From Blastobasis lacticolella (Eukaryota > Arthropoda > Insecta > Lepidoptera > Blastobasidae), in contig LR990067.1 in NCBI GenBank assembly GCA_905147135.1, forward strand, positions 6,820,001 through 6,884,000: a DNA stretch of 64,000 nucleotides, written 5' to 3'. Of this stretch, positions 51,237-61,579 are shown piece after piece; the first letter of the stretch is position 1; every line of letters starts with the position of its first letter. The notes under the pieces are model-generated. The model was given only the letters and a program-made list of their open reading frames with translations, was not told the DNA's origin and ran no database searches. A program made the position numbers and the translations under genes.

Positions 51237-51600
51237 TTCATAATTACGGCCCATAGCAGTCCACTGCAGGACGTCGGTGTTGTCCTAATTGGCAACGGTC
51301 GTACGACGGACGTCACCCGAAAAATAGAATACCTCAAAACCGCCCGTCCCACGACCATGGTCGTACGAGCGCTGCCAATTAGGACAGCGCCTTCGGACCT
51401 CTCTCACGAAGGGGAAGGTTGCCATCTCTACGTTTGGCAGGCGGGTTGGAGATCGCAGTGTTATAAATATAACAATGGGAAAAAGTACTGCGCATTTTCC
51501 AGCCTACGGAGATTCTTAGATTTTTTGCCTCGAAAACATTAGTCGCCTTGTACGACACCCACGAGTGTGCTATTCGACTCTGCCGGACACCACACGGTCT
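51237..51600 (-). mobile_element. SINE-A carrying a 118-bp foldback insert
   Basis: ATTACGGCCCATAGCAGTCC to GCAGGAC, insert, then CTTCGGACCTCTCTCACGAA to CCGGACACCACACGGTC. Flanked by imperfect 45-bp direct repeats (51196-51240, 51613-51657), much longer than a SINE-A TSD. Confidence 0.78.
51273..51390. mobile_element. 118-bp foldback MITE
   Basis: Ends GGTGTTGTCCTAATTGGCAA and CTGCCAATTAGGACAGCGC are inverted repeats with a few mismatches. TCGTACGA sits inside both arms, and ACGACCATGGTCGT (51351-51364) is a perfect palindrome. Confidence 0.75.
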
Positions 51601-52002
51601 AACAAATGGCTGTTCATTGATCTCTCTGTTTCTTTGCCACTTCTAACATAAACTTAAACGATTATTATTCGTCATAATCCTGACGTCAATCCCAGTCGTG
51701 CCAGCGCGAGGCGCGAGTGCCTCATCTGCTTACATTATAATTTTTAAGTAGCTAGAGGTACATTCGGGCGACCTGATCTCCGTACAGCGTGATATGAGTC
51801 AGTGTTTTATTTTTAAATTTACAGACCAAGAACACGTATCAGGCCGGCCATCTAATCGGAAGCTGCTTCCAAGAAAGGACGGTAATTATATACGGGAGAG
51901 CGTGTAGTGCCCACGGCCTCAGGGTTCGGTTGTCTGGACTTAGTTTCGTGTGAAGAAGCCTTAGGATGGGACTCCGGGTCCGCCCATTGGGTGCGGGGAC
52001 TT
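51601..52002. other. No gene recognised
   Basis: Unassigned; an 83-aa minus frame (51852-52103) has no known family. Confidence 0.35.
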
Positions 52003-52150
52003 ATAGAGACGAATGTATAGACTAAAACGTCATTGAAATCGTTTTCGAGAACATACGACTGTTGAAGATAGTTGTGTAAATATTTTTTTACTGCAATAGA
52101 CATTTTTCAATGTCATTATTATTGGAGGATAGAGACGAATGTATAGACTA
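52003..52150. repeat. 22-bp direct repeats around a MITE-L piece
   Basis: ATAGAGACGAATGTATAGAC plus TA at 52003-52024 and again at 52129-52150, identical. Between them is an internal MITE-L fragment (AACGTCATTG, CTGCAATAGACATTTTTCAA) without its termini. Confidence 0.8.
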
Positions 52151-52171
52151 ACTGGTTTTTGCCCGCGACTT

Positions 52172-52644
52172 GGGGCCAAATTCTAGCGATGTGACATCAA
52201 GAATTCGACGTTTCTTCTAGCCCCATGTCTTCATTAATCATCATCACAGCCCATAACAGGACTTAAGGCCTCTCCCACGAAAGGGAAGGTTATTGCCATA
52301 ATCTCCACGCTTGGCAGGCGGGTTGGAGATCGCAGTGTAGTAAATGTAATAATGGAAAACGCTGCTGCCCATTTTCCAGCCTACGGAGACTCTAGATCTT
52401 TTACCTCGGAAATATTAGTCGCCTTGTACGACATCCACAAGTGTAAGGGGTTGGTGCTATTCTACTCTGCCGGACACCACACGGCTTAATAATAATAACA
52501 ATCTCCATTAATAATGACATTGAAATGTCTACTGCAGGTAAAAAATGATTTCTTAACTATTTTCGACTTTTTTAAATTGTCTAAGATCAATTCAATGACG
52601 TTTTATACCGGTTTTTGGATAGAGTAAATGTCGAATTGGGCCCC
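52172..52644 (-). mobile_element. MITE-L inside HEL-R
   Basis: GGGGCCAAATTCTAGCGATG, TGACATCAAGAATTCGACG left; GAGTAAATGTCGAATTGGGC right. Confidence 0.68.
52237..52485 (-). mobile_element. SINE-A inside MITE-L
   Basis: Full-length except a 10-bp loss where CATAACAGG joins ACTTAAGGCC directly (TCCACTGCAG missing). Bounded by TTAAT-type sequence on both sides. Confidence 0.85.
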
Positions 52645-52954
52645 AGACCCGTCCCCGCGGGGACCCCATTGATTTTCGGAATAAAGTATAGCCAATGTGC
52701 TGTTCTGGGATATAAGCTGTATTGCTGTCAAATTTAATCATAATCCGTTAAGTAGTTTTTATGTGAAGGAGTAACAAACATCTAAACAACATTACAAATT
52801 TTCGTATTGATAATATTTGTAAGATAGGGTCGATACCCGATTTCGCCAAACTCCTTTAAAGTTTTAAAGGGGTTAAGGCAATTTTTCTAGGAAATCTATC
52901 GAGGTTTGTATCTAAAATCCTTAAAGTTTCTCCTAAAGCGAACACATTCCCTCC

Positions 52955-53030
52955 AGGTCCAGATCTCCTGGTGGACGATGGCCGCTTTCCATTAGGTAGA
53001 CCATCCCAACTAGACAATAAAAATTACGAA
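52955..53030 (+). mobile_element. LINE-N 3' scrap
   Basis: CTCCTGGTGGACGATGGCCG, CTTTCCATTAGGTAGACC, AACTAGACAATAAAAA. Confidence 0.45.
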
Positions 53031-53197
53031 CTTATGGGGAAACAGGGCCAGAAATGCATTTCAATAAACAAAGATAAAGCAGCAAATAGCGACAATGAGA
53101 CTTCTAATAAAATTATAATAATGACATCTAATTTGAAACTCCGACAATCTCAATTAGAGAATGCCCGACTAGTATCGCCGTTGACGTTGCTGGTATA

Positions 53198-53496
53198 TTC
53201 TGTCTATACTGATTTGTCTTTTTTGGTAAACAAATAGCGACTAAAGAGAATTTATAGAGTTGGGGTTTGCCTGAAAAAATCATAGGCAAAATAGATTTCT
53301 AGACAGTTTTTTTAATCATGGCAGTAAGTGATGGTGAAATTTTCAGAAGTATTCGTTGAAATTCACATTCTGTGTATTTCATATATAATTCAAGTCATAT
53401 AGTACACACTGTTCGTAGCGTAATTGATACGGCAATTCGTGATTTTGTGACGAGTATTGTTTGTTTACCATATAAGATAAGTCAGTCTGGTCAGAT
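53198..53496. mobile_element. MITE-M, longer copy
   Basis: TIRs CTGTCTATACTGATTTGTCT, TTTTTGGTAAAC and GTTTACCATATAAGATAAGT, CAGTCTGGTCAGAT. The interior GTATTCGTTGAAATTCACAT matches the copy at 56251-56424. Confidence 0.65.
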
Positions 53497-53584
53497 TGTA
53501 TCTACCTATGCGTTCTTACCTTCACAATCTTAAAGTAAATATATATTCTTTGCTTACGGAGGCTTTCAGTCGCCAAGCAATCTC

Positions 53585-53951
53585 TTGAATTGTTATTTTG
53601 TGTTCGAGTTTGAAGGATATCTTAACCGGTGCATTGCAAGGCTGAGTTTATGCCCATTAAAGAATCACCACAGAACAGTGATGGACACAGTAAGGTCTAG
53701 GCTGAAGCTTCAGAGAGATAATAGGTTGAGAGTCTATCAGGCAGGTATCTATTATATTGTCGCAAGAAAACTAGCAAATGTTGTTACGTATTAACCGCGT
53801 GAATGGGATAGAACCTTTAGACGCAGAGGTTGAACCGGCTCGAGCGGCTATCAAGCAACTTTTCTCTGAACTGACATTTTGTCGTCACCATCGTATTCAA
53901 ACGTATGAAGACGTATTTAGAGACACTAAGGACGCCTTGGAGAAATCTTGA
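53585..53951 (+). other. Two adjoining open frames, unrecognised
   Basis: The frame to 53794 contains HHRTVMDTVRSRLKLQRDNR, LRVYQAGIYYIVARKL. In another frame, ATG 53778 to TGA 53951 reads MLLRINRVNGIEPLDAEVEP, ARAAIKQLFSELTFCRHHRI, QTYEDVFRDTKDALEKS. The second has a protein-like composition with a highly charged end. A frameshifted pseudogene or mobile-element ORF is possible; I recognise no family. Confidence 0.25.
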
Positions 53952-53954
53952 ACA

Positions 53955-54880
53955 CATTTAAGTTTATACTTAAACAAATAGCATCATAAAAGAAACGTTA
54001 AACGTCATTCTTAAGGTTTAAGAATTTGGTGCAAGCTGGGCTTAGAAAGACATCTCAACCTGATAGCCCTAGTACCGAATATCGCCATTTTCATTGTCCC
54101 GAGAGCTGTAATTTCAATTTACGTCGACAAGGTTCCATCCCATTCTGATCGTGCGCGGTGTATACTTTGACGACTAGATAGACAGTGTTCCTTACCTAGG
54201 AGGCTACGCCTTTAGGACACCAACAGACTTTCAAGGTAACCGGATTATTATGGAACTGTTGGAAGTCACAAGTTCAAGTTTCGTTTCTGAAGTACTAGCG
54301 ACTATGTACATATTTTTGGCAGCCCGATGACGGCGGCGCTGTAGTTGACAACAAAATGACATTTTAAAATGGCGACTTAGTTCCAATTTGTGGCGCTGTA
54401 CTGCCAACATAATACATAAATATAATGCCAAGTCAAAGCATCGACAAGCAATGCAGGTGTCAGCGGTCGGCAACATTCGGTCGACCGCTGGCCAGAGTTC
54501 GTAAACGCTTGCTTAGCTCCCGGTCAGGGCTGTTAAACATTTTGTAAAGGGTGTTTAGGGATTGTTAGGGAATAAAACAATTTTTGGTGATTCCCGAAAT
54601 GGGGGTTTTGGATATTTTTATTGGGATTAAATGTGTGAATTGGTGGGTAGGCTGTTCAAAGAAAATGGGATGCAACGTTGTGGTGGATGTTGACTTACGC
54701 TGATGCATAAAAAATTAAGTTATACCACTTTGCTTGTTAGCGATTTAATCAAAATCATGCCATAAATAGAGAAAGTAACGTAAAATACCGCATATTGAGG
54801 TTTTAATTTCAAGTAAAAATAAATTGTTTGTGTTTGTATCGATAATATTGATCAGTATTGTGTTGGACCAAATTAGAAAG
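53955..54880. other. No gene recognised
   Basis: Unassigned; 54300-54490 is slightly GC-richer. Confidence 0.4.
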
Positions 54881-54884
54881 GCAA

Positions 54885-55012
54885 TTATGGTCCCGTTCAC
54901 GAGTGCACGAGAAAAGCAGTCATGAGGGAAGTATGGCGACGACTGGTGAAGCGCGCCACCGACCCATAACGGCAATGACCACTTTGCCAAGAGTGAAGAG
55001 AAGAATTGTATT
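54885..55012 (+). pseudogene. LINE-W ORF2 C-terminus, copy 2
   Basis: GPVHECTRKAVMREVWRRLV, KRATDP stop, then GCCAAGAGTGAAGAGAAGAA. Stop comes earlier than in copy 1. Confidence 0.65.
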
Positions 55013-55084
55013 GGACCAACCGCTGTCCCAAAATAATAAAGTAGAGACCCAAAATATTTTAAAAGTTAAAATACTTTGTATGTC

Positions 55085-55200
55085 CACTGCTGGACGTGAG
55101 CCCCCTCTACATTAGTGGAGGATATTGCCATCTCCACGCTTGGCAGGCGGGTTGGAGATCGCAGTGTTGAGAATCAACAGGTCAATTTTCTGGTCTACGG
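55085..55200 (-). mobile_element. SINE-A relative, diverged
   Basis: TCCACTGCTGGACGTGAGCC, CCATCTCCACGCTTGGCAGG, GAGATCGCAGTGTTGAG. Possibly another subfamily: the GGAGGATATTGCC segment replaces GGGGAGGTTATTGCC. Confidence 0.6.
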
Positions 55201-55204
55201 AGGC

Positions 55205-56090
55205 TGATTTGTCTCTACATTAGTATTAATCTACTTAATAAATTGTAGACTCTTAGGGTCGATTTGTTAACTACTAAACCTTCATAATGAAATATTATAT
55301 TAAATCATCCATAATTCATGAAATGCATCTGTCGATCAAGTGAAACATTGTTTCTAGCTCATAGCAAAACATGGAAACAGTCGAGCAATAACTCTTGACT
55401 TGTACATGAAGCGCCTTGGGCCGAAGCCGATGTATATCATATCTTATCGAATCCCCAAGAAAAACTAATAAAACACACAAAATTCTACCCTTCCCACACC
55501 TCTTATGACCGAAATTCAATTTCTCAAAGCGATACTTACTCCCTTTTGGCATTGAGCGTTTTAAAAAGATACAAATGATAAACGTCAGAAGGAACACATT
55601 TGAAAATAATCGACAAGTCATTGTAGACTGTATGCGAAACGGTATTGGAGTCATTTTTAATCGAACCGAAAAGAAATATTGGCTTATTTTTTTTATCGAT
55701 ATAATTTATGCCTGTCTTTGACCGAAGTGACTTTAGAATAATCCAATATGGCGCATGCTGTGTCATTGTTTTCTTCAATTTTGTGTCTTATTACCAACAG
55801 GTTCTGGTCCATATTCGAGTGTCCGTTTGCATTCTATTTGCATGGCTGTCACGTATTCGTCACTTTGATGGAGTCATATTCAAATTTAAATGCCATGAAT
55901 ATTTATACGGTAACACTGTATATGTCATTTTTATATTCATTTTAGATTATTCTAAGATAGTGTGCATTGAATTTTAGTTAGTGCAGAGGTACCTTCATCA
56001 AGTTACAATAGAAAAATATCAAAGTAGAGCACGACAAAGATAAATACATACTCGTATTTTCCACAAATATCTAAATAAATTTATTTGGGT
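55205..56090. other. Unassigned with long open frames
   Basis: A 112-aa minus frame (55316-55654), an 80-aa minus frame (55536-55778) and an 89-aa plus frame (55708-55977) overlap. None shows a domain, and the two strands cannot both be coding. Confidence 0.35.
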
Positions 56091-56094
56091 CATT

Positions 56095-56165
56095 ATCATC
56101 ATCTCGGCGTTATATCCCGGTTGCGCACCCCGCGCGGTACGTGAGGGCCCGGGGTCCGCCTCAAG
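56095..56165 (-). mobile_element. SINE-C 3' end, antisense
   Basis: ATCATCATCTCGGCGTTATA, TCCCGGTTGCGCACC, GGGCCCGGGGTCCGCCTC. Confidence 0.75.
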
Positions 56166-56204
56166 TCAATTTATTTAGGCATCTAATTATAATTTTATTT
56201 ATAA

Positions 56205-56600
56205 GTACCATTAAGGTGGCAGACAAGCTTACGGCCTGCTCGATAGTATAATCTGTCCAAACTGACTTGTCTTATTTGGTTAAGGAAATTATGTATTTAA
56301 ATGGATAATGTGCAACAGTATTCGTTTAAATTCACATTCTATGTGTTTCTTATCTAATTCTCGACATCTATACACAATATACGTAGCATTATTTGTTCAC
56401 CAAATAAGACAAGTCAGTACAGATCATAGCAGGCACCCGCAGCCTATGTACTTTTGCAATATCCAGGGTATCACTCACATACTACCGACTCCGTAAGAAC
56501 CTTTTCTACCCTTTCTTGAAGAACTCCATGTTGTACTCTGCAGGGAAAACCTCTCCAGGAAAGGCATTCCACAACCTTAGTATGCTTGAGCTTTAGCCCC
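56205..56600 (-). mobile_element. LINE-F 3' end interrupted by MITE-M
   Basis: CATTAAGGTGGCAGACAAGC to GCCTGCTCGATAG, then after the MITE CAGGCACCCGCAGCCTATG to ATTCCACAACCTTAGTATGC. Confidence 0.72.
56251..56424. mobile_element. MITE-M, short copy in LINE-F
   Basis: ATCTGTCCAAACTGACTTGT, CTTATTTGGT against ACCAAATAAGACAAGTCAGT, ACAGAT: near-perfect TIRs of about 28 bp. 174 bp, non-coding; TSD unclear. Confidence 0.75.
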
Positions 56601-57419
56601 CTTTAGCTAGGTGCAAAAATATAAAGCCTAAGTGTCAACAGGGTATCGTCACCCTTTTTCTTAGGTGGCTTTTAAACATTGAAAATAAACTTTTAAATAT
56701 CGCTCTTATTAAAAAGCACACGTAAAACTGAACACGTGTTATTATATATATTTGTACAAAAGTATTCGGTTTTAAATTTTTTAAGTCACACTTCGACCCA
56801 CTAACTTGGATAACCTAAAAACCGTTCGCCAAGCGAAAGAGTAAAAAATGCGATCAAAAAATCCTATAACCTCTCGGAAGCCATATCGGGGCCCGATTTT
56901 AATACCTTTCAGTATTATAACAGATAGATTAATTCGATAAATGTACGTTATAACCTGTAATTATGAATTTATCCGCCAGAAATTATCTTTTACGGCCTCT
57001 TTTTAGTGAACTTTTTCGGTAGATTTTTCTTTTTTTTCTGCTTTTCGTAAACCGAATTAGTTGAGCTTTGATTTCTGAGGCTATTTGGCGCTTTCGTGTT
57101 TTTTGTACCTAGTTGTTCATTATATGTATTTAAATGCTTATTGTAACGTTTATAGATGGGTACCTATTTATTTATCTTATTTTATGTAGGTACCTACTAA
57201 CAATCTTTACCAAATCGTTCGTTTCCTAGGTGATTTTCCTTTACAAACATAGCAGTAAATAGTAGTAGTCTTTAGTAGCTATTCATTTACCCTTTTTCAG
57301 GAGATAAGTTTAGGGAAGATTATAAGTTCATCCATTCCCAAAAAATTCATTCATGCGACGATATCGCAAAGGCGGAAGTGATTGAAGGATTACTTTATGT
57401 TATTAGAACTAGATAGGCA
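56601..57419. other. No gene recognised
   Basis: AT-rich; poly-T runs near 57030. Confidence 0.4.
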
Positions 57420-57530
57420 TTTGACCGCCATCTCACCTAGGTAGTAAGTGATGATGCGGCCAAAAATAGGACATGCCTATATAGAAACAGCCTATTTACT
57501 TTAATCTTGAAGGTGTCTTGTCTTTTTTCT
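57420..57530 (-). mobile_element. LINE-U fragment
   Basis: GACCGCCATCTCACCTAGG, AGTGATGATGCGGCC, GAAACAGCCTATTTACT. Confidence 0.55.
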
Positions 57531-57789
57531 AATAAACAGACCTTAATCCAGACGTGGATGAGAATAGGTTGCTGCTGATCATGATGACTAGCTGACTCGA
57601 CAGAGTCGACTTTTTTGTGGTGGGATTTTTCCCATAAAAAGTACAGAAGATATTAAATAGGAGTGGTTACCGGTTGAGTGTAATGTAAATCTATGTTTCA
57701 ATAGAATAAGTTATCCAATGAAAACGTTTTTCATAACAAGGTTTCATACGTGTTCCATTTTATTTGTCACAGTACAGCCCAAAATTCAC

Positions 57790-57975
57790 TACAAACTATT
57801 GAATCGAGCCACCTAATGGAAATTAGTCACCACCGCCAATGGACATTAGCGACACCAGTGGGGTTTACTAATGCGTTGCCCGCCTTTGAAGACACCTCTA
57901 AAATACATCTTGAACGATTGCTTGTTATAGTCCAAAGGAAACACTGTGGCTGGAAGCTCATTCCACAAAATCAAT
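57790..57975 (-). pseudogene. LINE-G reverse transcriptase tail
   Basis: Minus strand: WNELPATVFPLDYNKQSFKM, YFRGVFKGGQRISKPHW. Retains the WNELP..VF...Y...SFK pattern. A-rich flank at 57976; no upstream domains. Confidence 0.6.
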
Positions 57976-57979
57976 AATA

Positions 57980-58830
57980 AAAAATTATAATAAAAATATG
58001 CAATAGTTTATTATTTATATCACAGAGATGGAGACTTATTTATTTTTCGAACTACCTATAACAAGCAAGCAGCTATAAAATTAAAATTTCTATCATAAAT
58101 ATCATCACTTTCTTAGAGCACGCCGACGCAACAATGTTGATACATGCGAGTTGCAAACAGTTGTTTATTATTTATGTGAGAACAGTAGCCATCTTGTGCG
58201 TGTAATTACAAATTTGGTAAATTATAATAATCGAGCTCGAGAGATGCCGTGCAACACTAAGTACTTGCGGAGTAACGATAGCAAAGGAAAATATTGAAAT
58301 TTGATTTTATATTATTTTATTTAAGTAATATTTTAATTTTATTTATTTGGAAGATCAACAGCTTACAATTTACATAAGAGCAGTAATATAAAACCAATCT
58401 AAACCAATTATAAATCTTCACCAATATGTAAAAATAAGCTTACGTTACAAGTAATACAACTACTCTCCCGACAATTAGCAAGTGAGTGAAAAGTAAGTTA
58501 ATAAGTCGCGTTGCTCGGTTTTGGTCTGGGAAAATATAAATACCTTATAAAAAAAAAAAGTTTTATACTTAACCGGCAGGTTACCGGCAGGTTTTGACAC
58601 CATTTCATATACTCGATACGGACTCGGCCGAGTCGTGAGATTTTGATTATGCGTAATATCTACCTATATGTAATATAATATCTGTGAAATATGGTCACCA
58701 GAACAATTCAAAATAATAACTGTTAATATTTTATGTGTACCTTAATAAATTCCTTTTACTCTTACCAGCCAGATATTTGGTTTGAATAACCTCTTTAATG
58801 AAGCATTGAATACTGAAGACAAGTATTTGT
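57980..58830. other. Unassigned; possible LINE tail at 58300-58560
   Basis: TTATTTAAGTAATATTTTAA and ATTTATTTGGAAGATCAACA may be a reversed LINE 3' end; otherwise nothing recognised. Confidence 0.35.
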
Positions 58831-58834
58831 GTGG

Positions 58835-58945
58835 TGGTCATCTTGACATTAATGTCCCGGTTGTGCTCTCATGTGCGAGGACCCGGGGTCCACCTTGACC
58901 ATGATCCAGGATTTGGGCAGATCAGGATACAGATCACAGACAGAG
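58835..58945 (-). mobile_element. SINE-C 3' end, antisense
   Basis: GTCATCTTGACATTAATGTC, CCGGTTGTGCTCTCATG, CCTTGACCATGATCCAGG. Confidence 0.78.
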
Positions 58946-58949
58946 AGGG

Positions 58950-59400
58950 TACCACTTGTTATGGTTCTGACAACCCTCTCTCACTCCATTAACCTTTTGA
59001 AACATCCTCTTATATGACTTATAAACACAACTTTCTCCAAGAACTTTCCGTTTTTGCTAACAGTACAGTATTCTCAAAACCCCACCGCTAGCCCGGGGGG
59101 ATTTCTGAACGTGATTTCAAAATAAAAAAAATATACTTCACCGCTCTGCTTAGCTTAGAGCCATCTTTTTTTTCTAGCCGGCCAGTGTGTTTTTTCTCAA
59201 AAATCTTTGAAGTTTCGGAACGAGGGTATAAATTTTAATATACCTCTATACTGAAGCATCCGTTAGCTTTTTTTTAAGTGCCTTCCGGTCATTTTCTTTT
59301 GATATAGTAGGTATTGTACAGATATTTTAGCGATCCATACTTCCATGCCCAAAGGGCGCGTCAGAGCCTCTTATTATTACACCTCCGGTATCTATCTGTC
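58950..59400. other. No gene recognised
   Basis: Unassigned. Confidence 0.4.
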
Positions 59401-59404
59401 GGTC

Positions 59405-59505
59405 TGTCACAAACCGGTAGTAGGACTCTGTGAAGCCGGAGGAGTCCGCCTGGGTGAGTACCACCGCCTTACCTATTTCTGCCGTTAAGCAATATGCACA
59501 ATTAA
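59405..59505 (+). mobile_element. LINE-E 5' part
   Basis: ACCGGTAGTAGGACTCTGTG, GAGGAGTCCGCCTGGGTGAG, CTATTTCTGCCGTTAAGC. Confidence 0.65.
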
Positions 59506-59644
59506 TGGCAAACTTATTTTATTGTCTCACAATTCAGAATTACATAATAATCTTATGAGAAGTCACCAACATATTTTAGTCGCAAGATTAATTACTTACA
59601 TATATCTATTAGAAAACTCTGATCTGTTAGTTATTTGACTGTCA

Positions 59645-59929
59645 TTACACCTGATGTTGCTGGTGGTAAGTATCTATACCTTTTTTAATGGGAAGCAGTC
59701 GCGATGTAGTACCTTTGGCGGTAATGTGGAGGAGAGAATTCCAGCCGCCAATGTTGGCAAGCGAAGATGGTGAAGGTGGAAAAGGGTAATTACCCACCTG
59801 GCCTTGTTGCTGTGACCAGGGGACCGAAATCCAATGAACGCTCTTTGGATCTTGAATATAAGCGTTGTAGATGGAACACTCCGTTAGCGTGATGTAGATT
59901 TGACAGTTGCTGTCATGCTGATTGTCCAC
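59645..59929 (-). other. 94-aa minus ORF, possible LINE remnant
   Basis: QDPKSVHWISVPWSQQQGQV, LANIGGWNSLLHITAKGTTS, RLLPIKKGIDTYHQQHQV. GGWNSLLHITAKGTTSRL faintly resembles a LINE WNSLP tail; not convincing. The stretch is GC-richer than its flanks. Confidence 0.3.
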
Positions 59930-60009
59930 TATGGAGATCGCTACATACCCATACCGAAGATGCAGCGTAAGAAGTGGTGAATCGTCTACACAGAAATCAA
60001 AATAAGATA

Positions 60010-60285
60010 ATGATCATCTTGGCGATGTCCTGCTGTGCTCTCGCGATCGAGAACTCAGGGTCCGCCTCGACCATGATCGAGGATTTGGCAGATCAGGTAA
60101 TTATAGTGGAGCGACTGCCATCTGACCTCCGTAACCTTATTACCAGGGGAACCTGAGCACACATTCAGTCTCCTGAGCATCATCTGAGCTAACTCAGAAA
60201 AGGGTCCTTGGTACATGGCCGCAGTGGGATTTGAACCCAGTACCTCTCGCTAACGCCACTTGGCCCCCGATGCTCCCTCAACACT
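60010..60285 (-). mobile_element. SINE-C, antisense, near full-length
   Basis: GATCATCTTGGCGATGTCC to GGGATTTGAACCCAGTACC (B box in reverse, about 60229) and CCCCGATGCTCCC. Part of CATGGTTACACATTC is deleted. Confidence 0.82.
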
Positions 60286-60598
60286 CCGTCAAACTATACC
60301 TAATATTAGACCCGACATTGCCTTGACATTGCCCGAGTGACTTACACGAAAAACACGCGGGCACCCAATCAATAAAGGCATCGATCTATCGGCCCCTAGA
60401 TCAATACAAAAGTATAGCCAGCTAATTGCAGAGTGCAGTACATTATTTCGTATAATAACACGGTTGTGTTGGCGGAAAAAAATAAAATTTATTACCGAAG
60501 TGATGTACCATTGATTGATCGGTGATGAATCGAGAGACAGGGGACCCGTGGAGTAGGGTTGCGTGTTGAAAACTATCCTTAGTTATTCTACTTTTACT
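60286..60598. other. No gene recognised
   Basis: Unassigned. Confidence 0.4.
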
Positions 60599-60772
60599 GC
60601 GCTATTTTTGAATCGTTCGCCTCGATATGAACGGTTTTCAATTTTGATTTTCGGGTTGAGAATTTTTTTTTTTTTTATTGTATTGATAACACTGAAAGCG
60701 AACGGTTCAAATATTGAAAATTTCGTGATGAAAATGAAACTTGAAAACCGTTAAACTCAAGGCGAGTGCCAT
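60599..60772. mobile_element. MITE-K copy 7
   Basis: GCTATTTTTGAATCGTTCGC, CTCGATATGAACGG left; TTGAAAACCGTTAAACTCAA, GGCGAGTG right. A 14-T run lies inside. Confidence 0.68.
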
Positions 60773-61042
60773 GTTACGACTTTTTTGGATTTTGAAATTC
60801 AAAATTCAAAATGTGAACTGCTCCCGTTTGTACCTACTCTAACCGATAGTAATGAGTTGAATATATGTATTCATAAATATACGAGTAGTAGGTTTCTTGA
60901 ATAACTACTTAGCGATTTTCAAGCTGATTTCACCAACCAAGGCTGTGAGGTATCTGGTAGACTTAAAGGAGCGTAACTTATTCTAAGTACTTATAGATGT
61001 ATAGGCAGAGTAGTACATAGGTCCAATCACACTACGTGCACA

Positions 61043-61225
61043 GGAGCTCTATTTTTGAACCTCTCGCCTCGAGTTTTGGGCATTTCATATTCAAAAATCA
61101 ATATTTATTAAAACCACACTGGCAACACCGAAATTTAACGGTAAAAAAATAAGAAATGTTGGCGTTATGCATCAAAATATTTTCCATTAAATTGGTAATT
61201 GTACTATTCGTTCAAATCGTATGCC
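61043..61225. mobile_element. MITE-K copy 8, decayed right arm
   Basis: GGAGCTCTATTTTTGAACCT, CTCGCCTCGAG and CACACTGGCAACACCG are clear; ATTCGTTCAAATCG is the rest of the right arm. Confidence 0.62.
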
Positions 61226-61423
61226 TAGAAATCTAAAGATGTGAATGAATGAGAAGGCAGAATATCGTTCCATTTGCTACGGTCCTGACAAATCGATGAT
61301 GGCTTCTCATAATGAAAGTTTTTTCTTATTTAGTCATTTCTCTTTAAGCCACATTATATTCGTCTTTGATCATTTTCTGATTAGCCATTATTTTATGGTA
61401 AGCATTATCTTCATCATCGTCCT

Positions 61424-61578
61424 AGCGCTTATCCCGGCCTCTGCCAGGGTCCGCTTTCCTACCCATTCTACTCCACTTCGCCCGGTCTTCGGCATCCTCG
61501 CGTCATAACCCATTGGCTCTCGCATTCGACTCAGCGGTGTCAATCCATCGCTTCTTGGGTAGCCCACGGGGCCTCTTT
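61424..61578 (-). pseudogene. RTE-like LINE ORF2 C-terminal fragment
   Basis: Minus strand: PRGLPKKRWIDTAESNARAN, GL, stop, REDAEDRAKWSRMGRKADPG, RGRDKR, stop. The RGLPKKRWID....A......EDA.DRAKW.R..R.ADP tail is typical of RTE-type LINEs. One internal stop. Confidence 0.72.
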
Positions 61579-61579
61579 C

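Larger units (their letters stand above)
52146..52815 (-). mobile_element. HEL-R, antisense, host of MITE-L and SINE-A
   Basis: CTAACTGGTTTTTGCCCGCG before, and CCCGTCCCCGCGGGGACCCC, TAATCATAATCCGTTAAGTA after the inserted block. Confidence 0.6.

Noticed and set aside
55316..55977. Host gene on either strand
   Set aside because: Long frames overlap on opposite strands, without recognisable domain, start context or splice signals.
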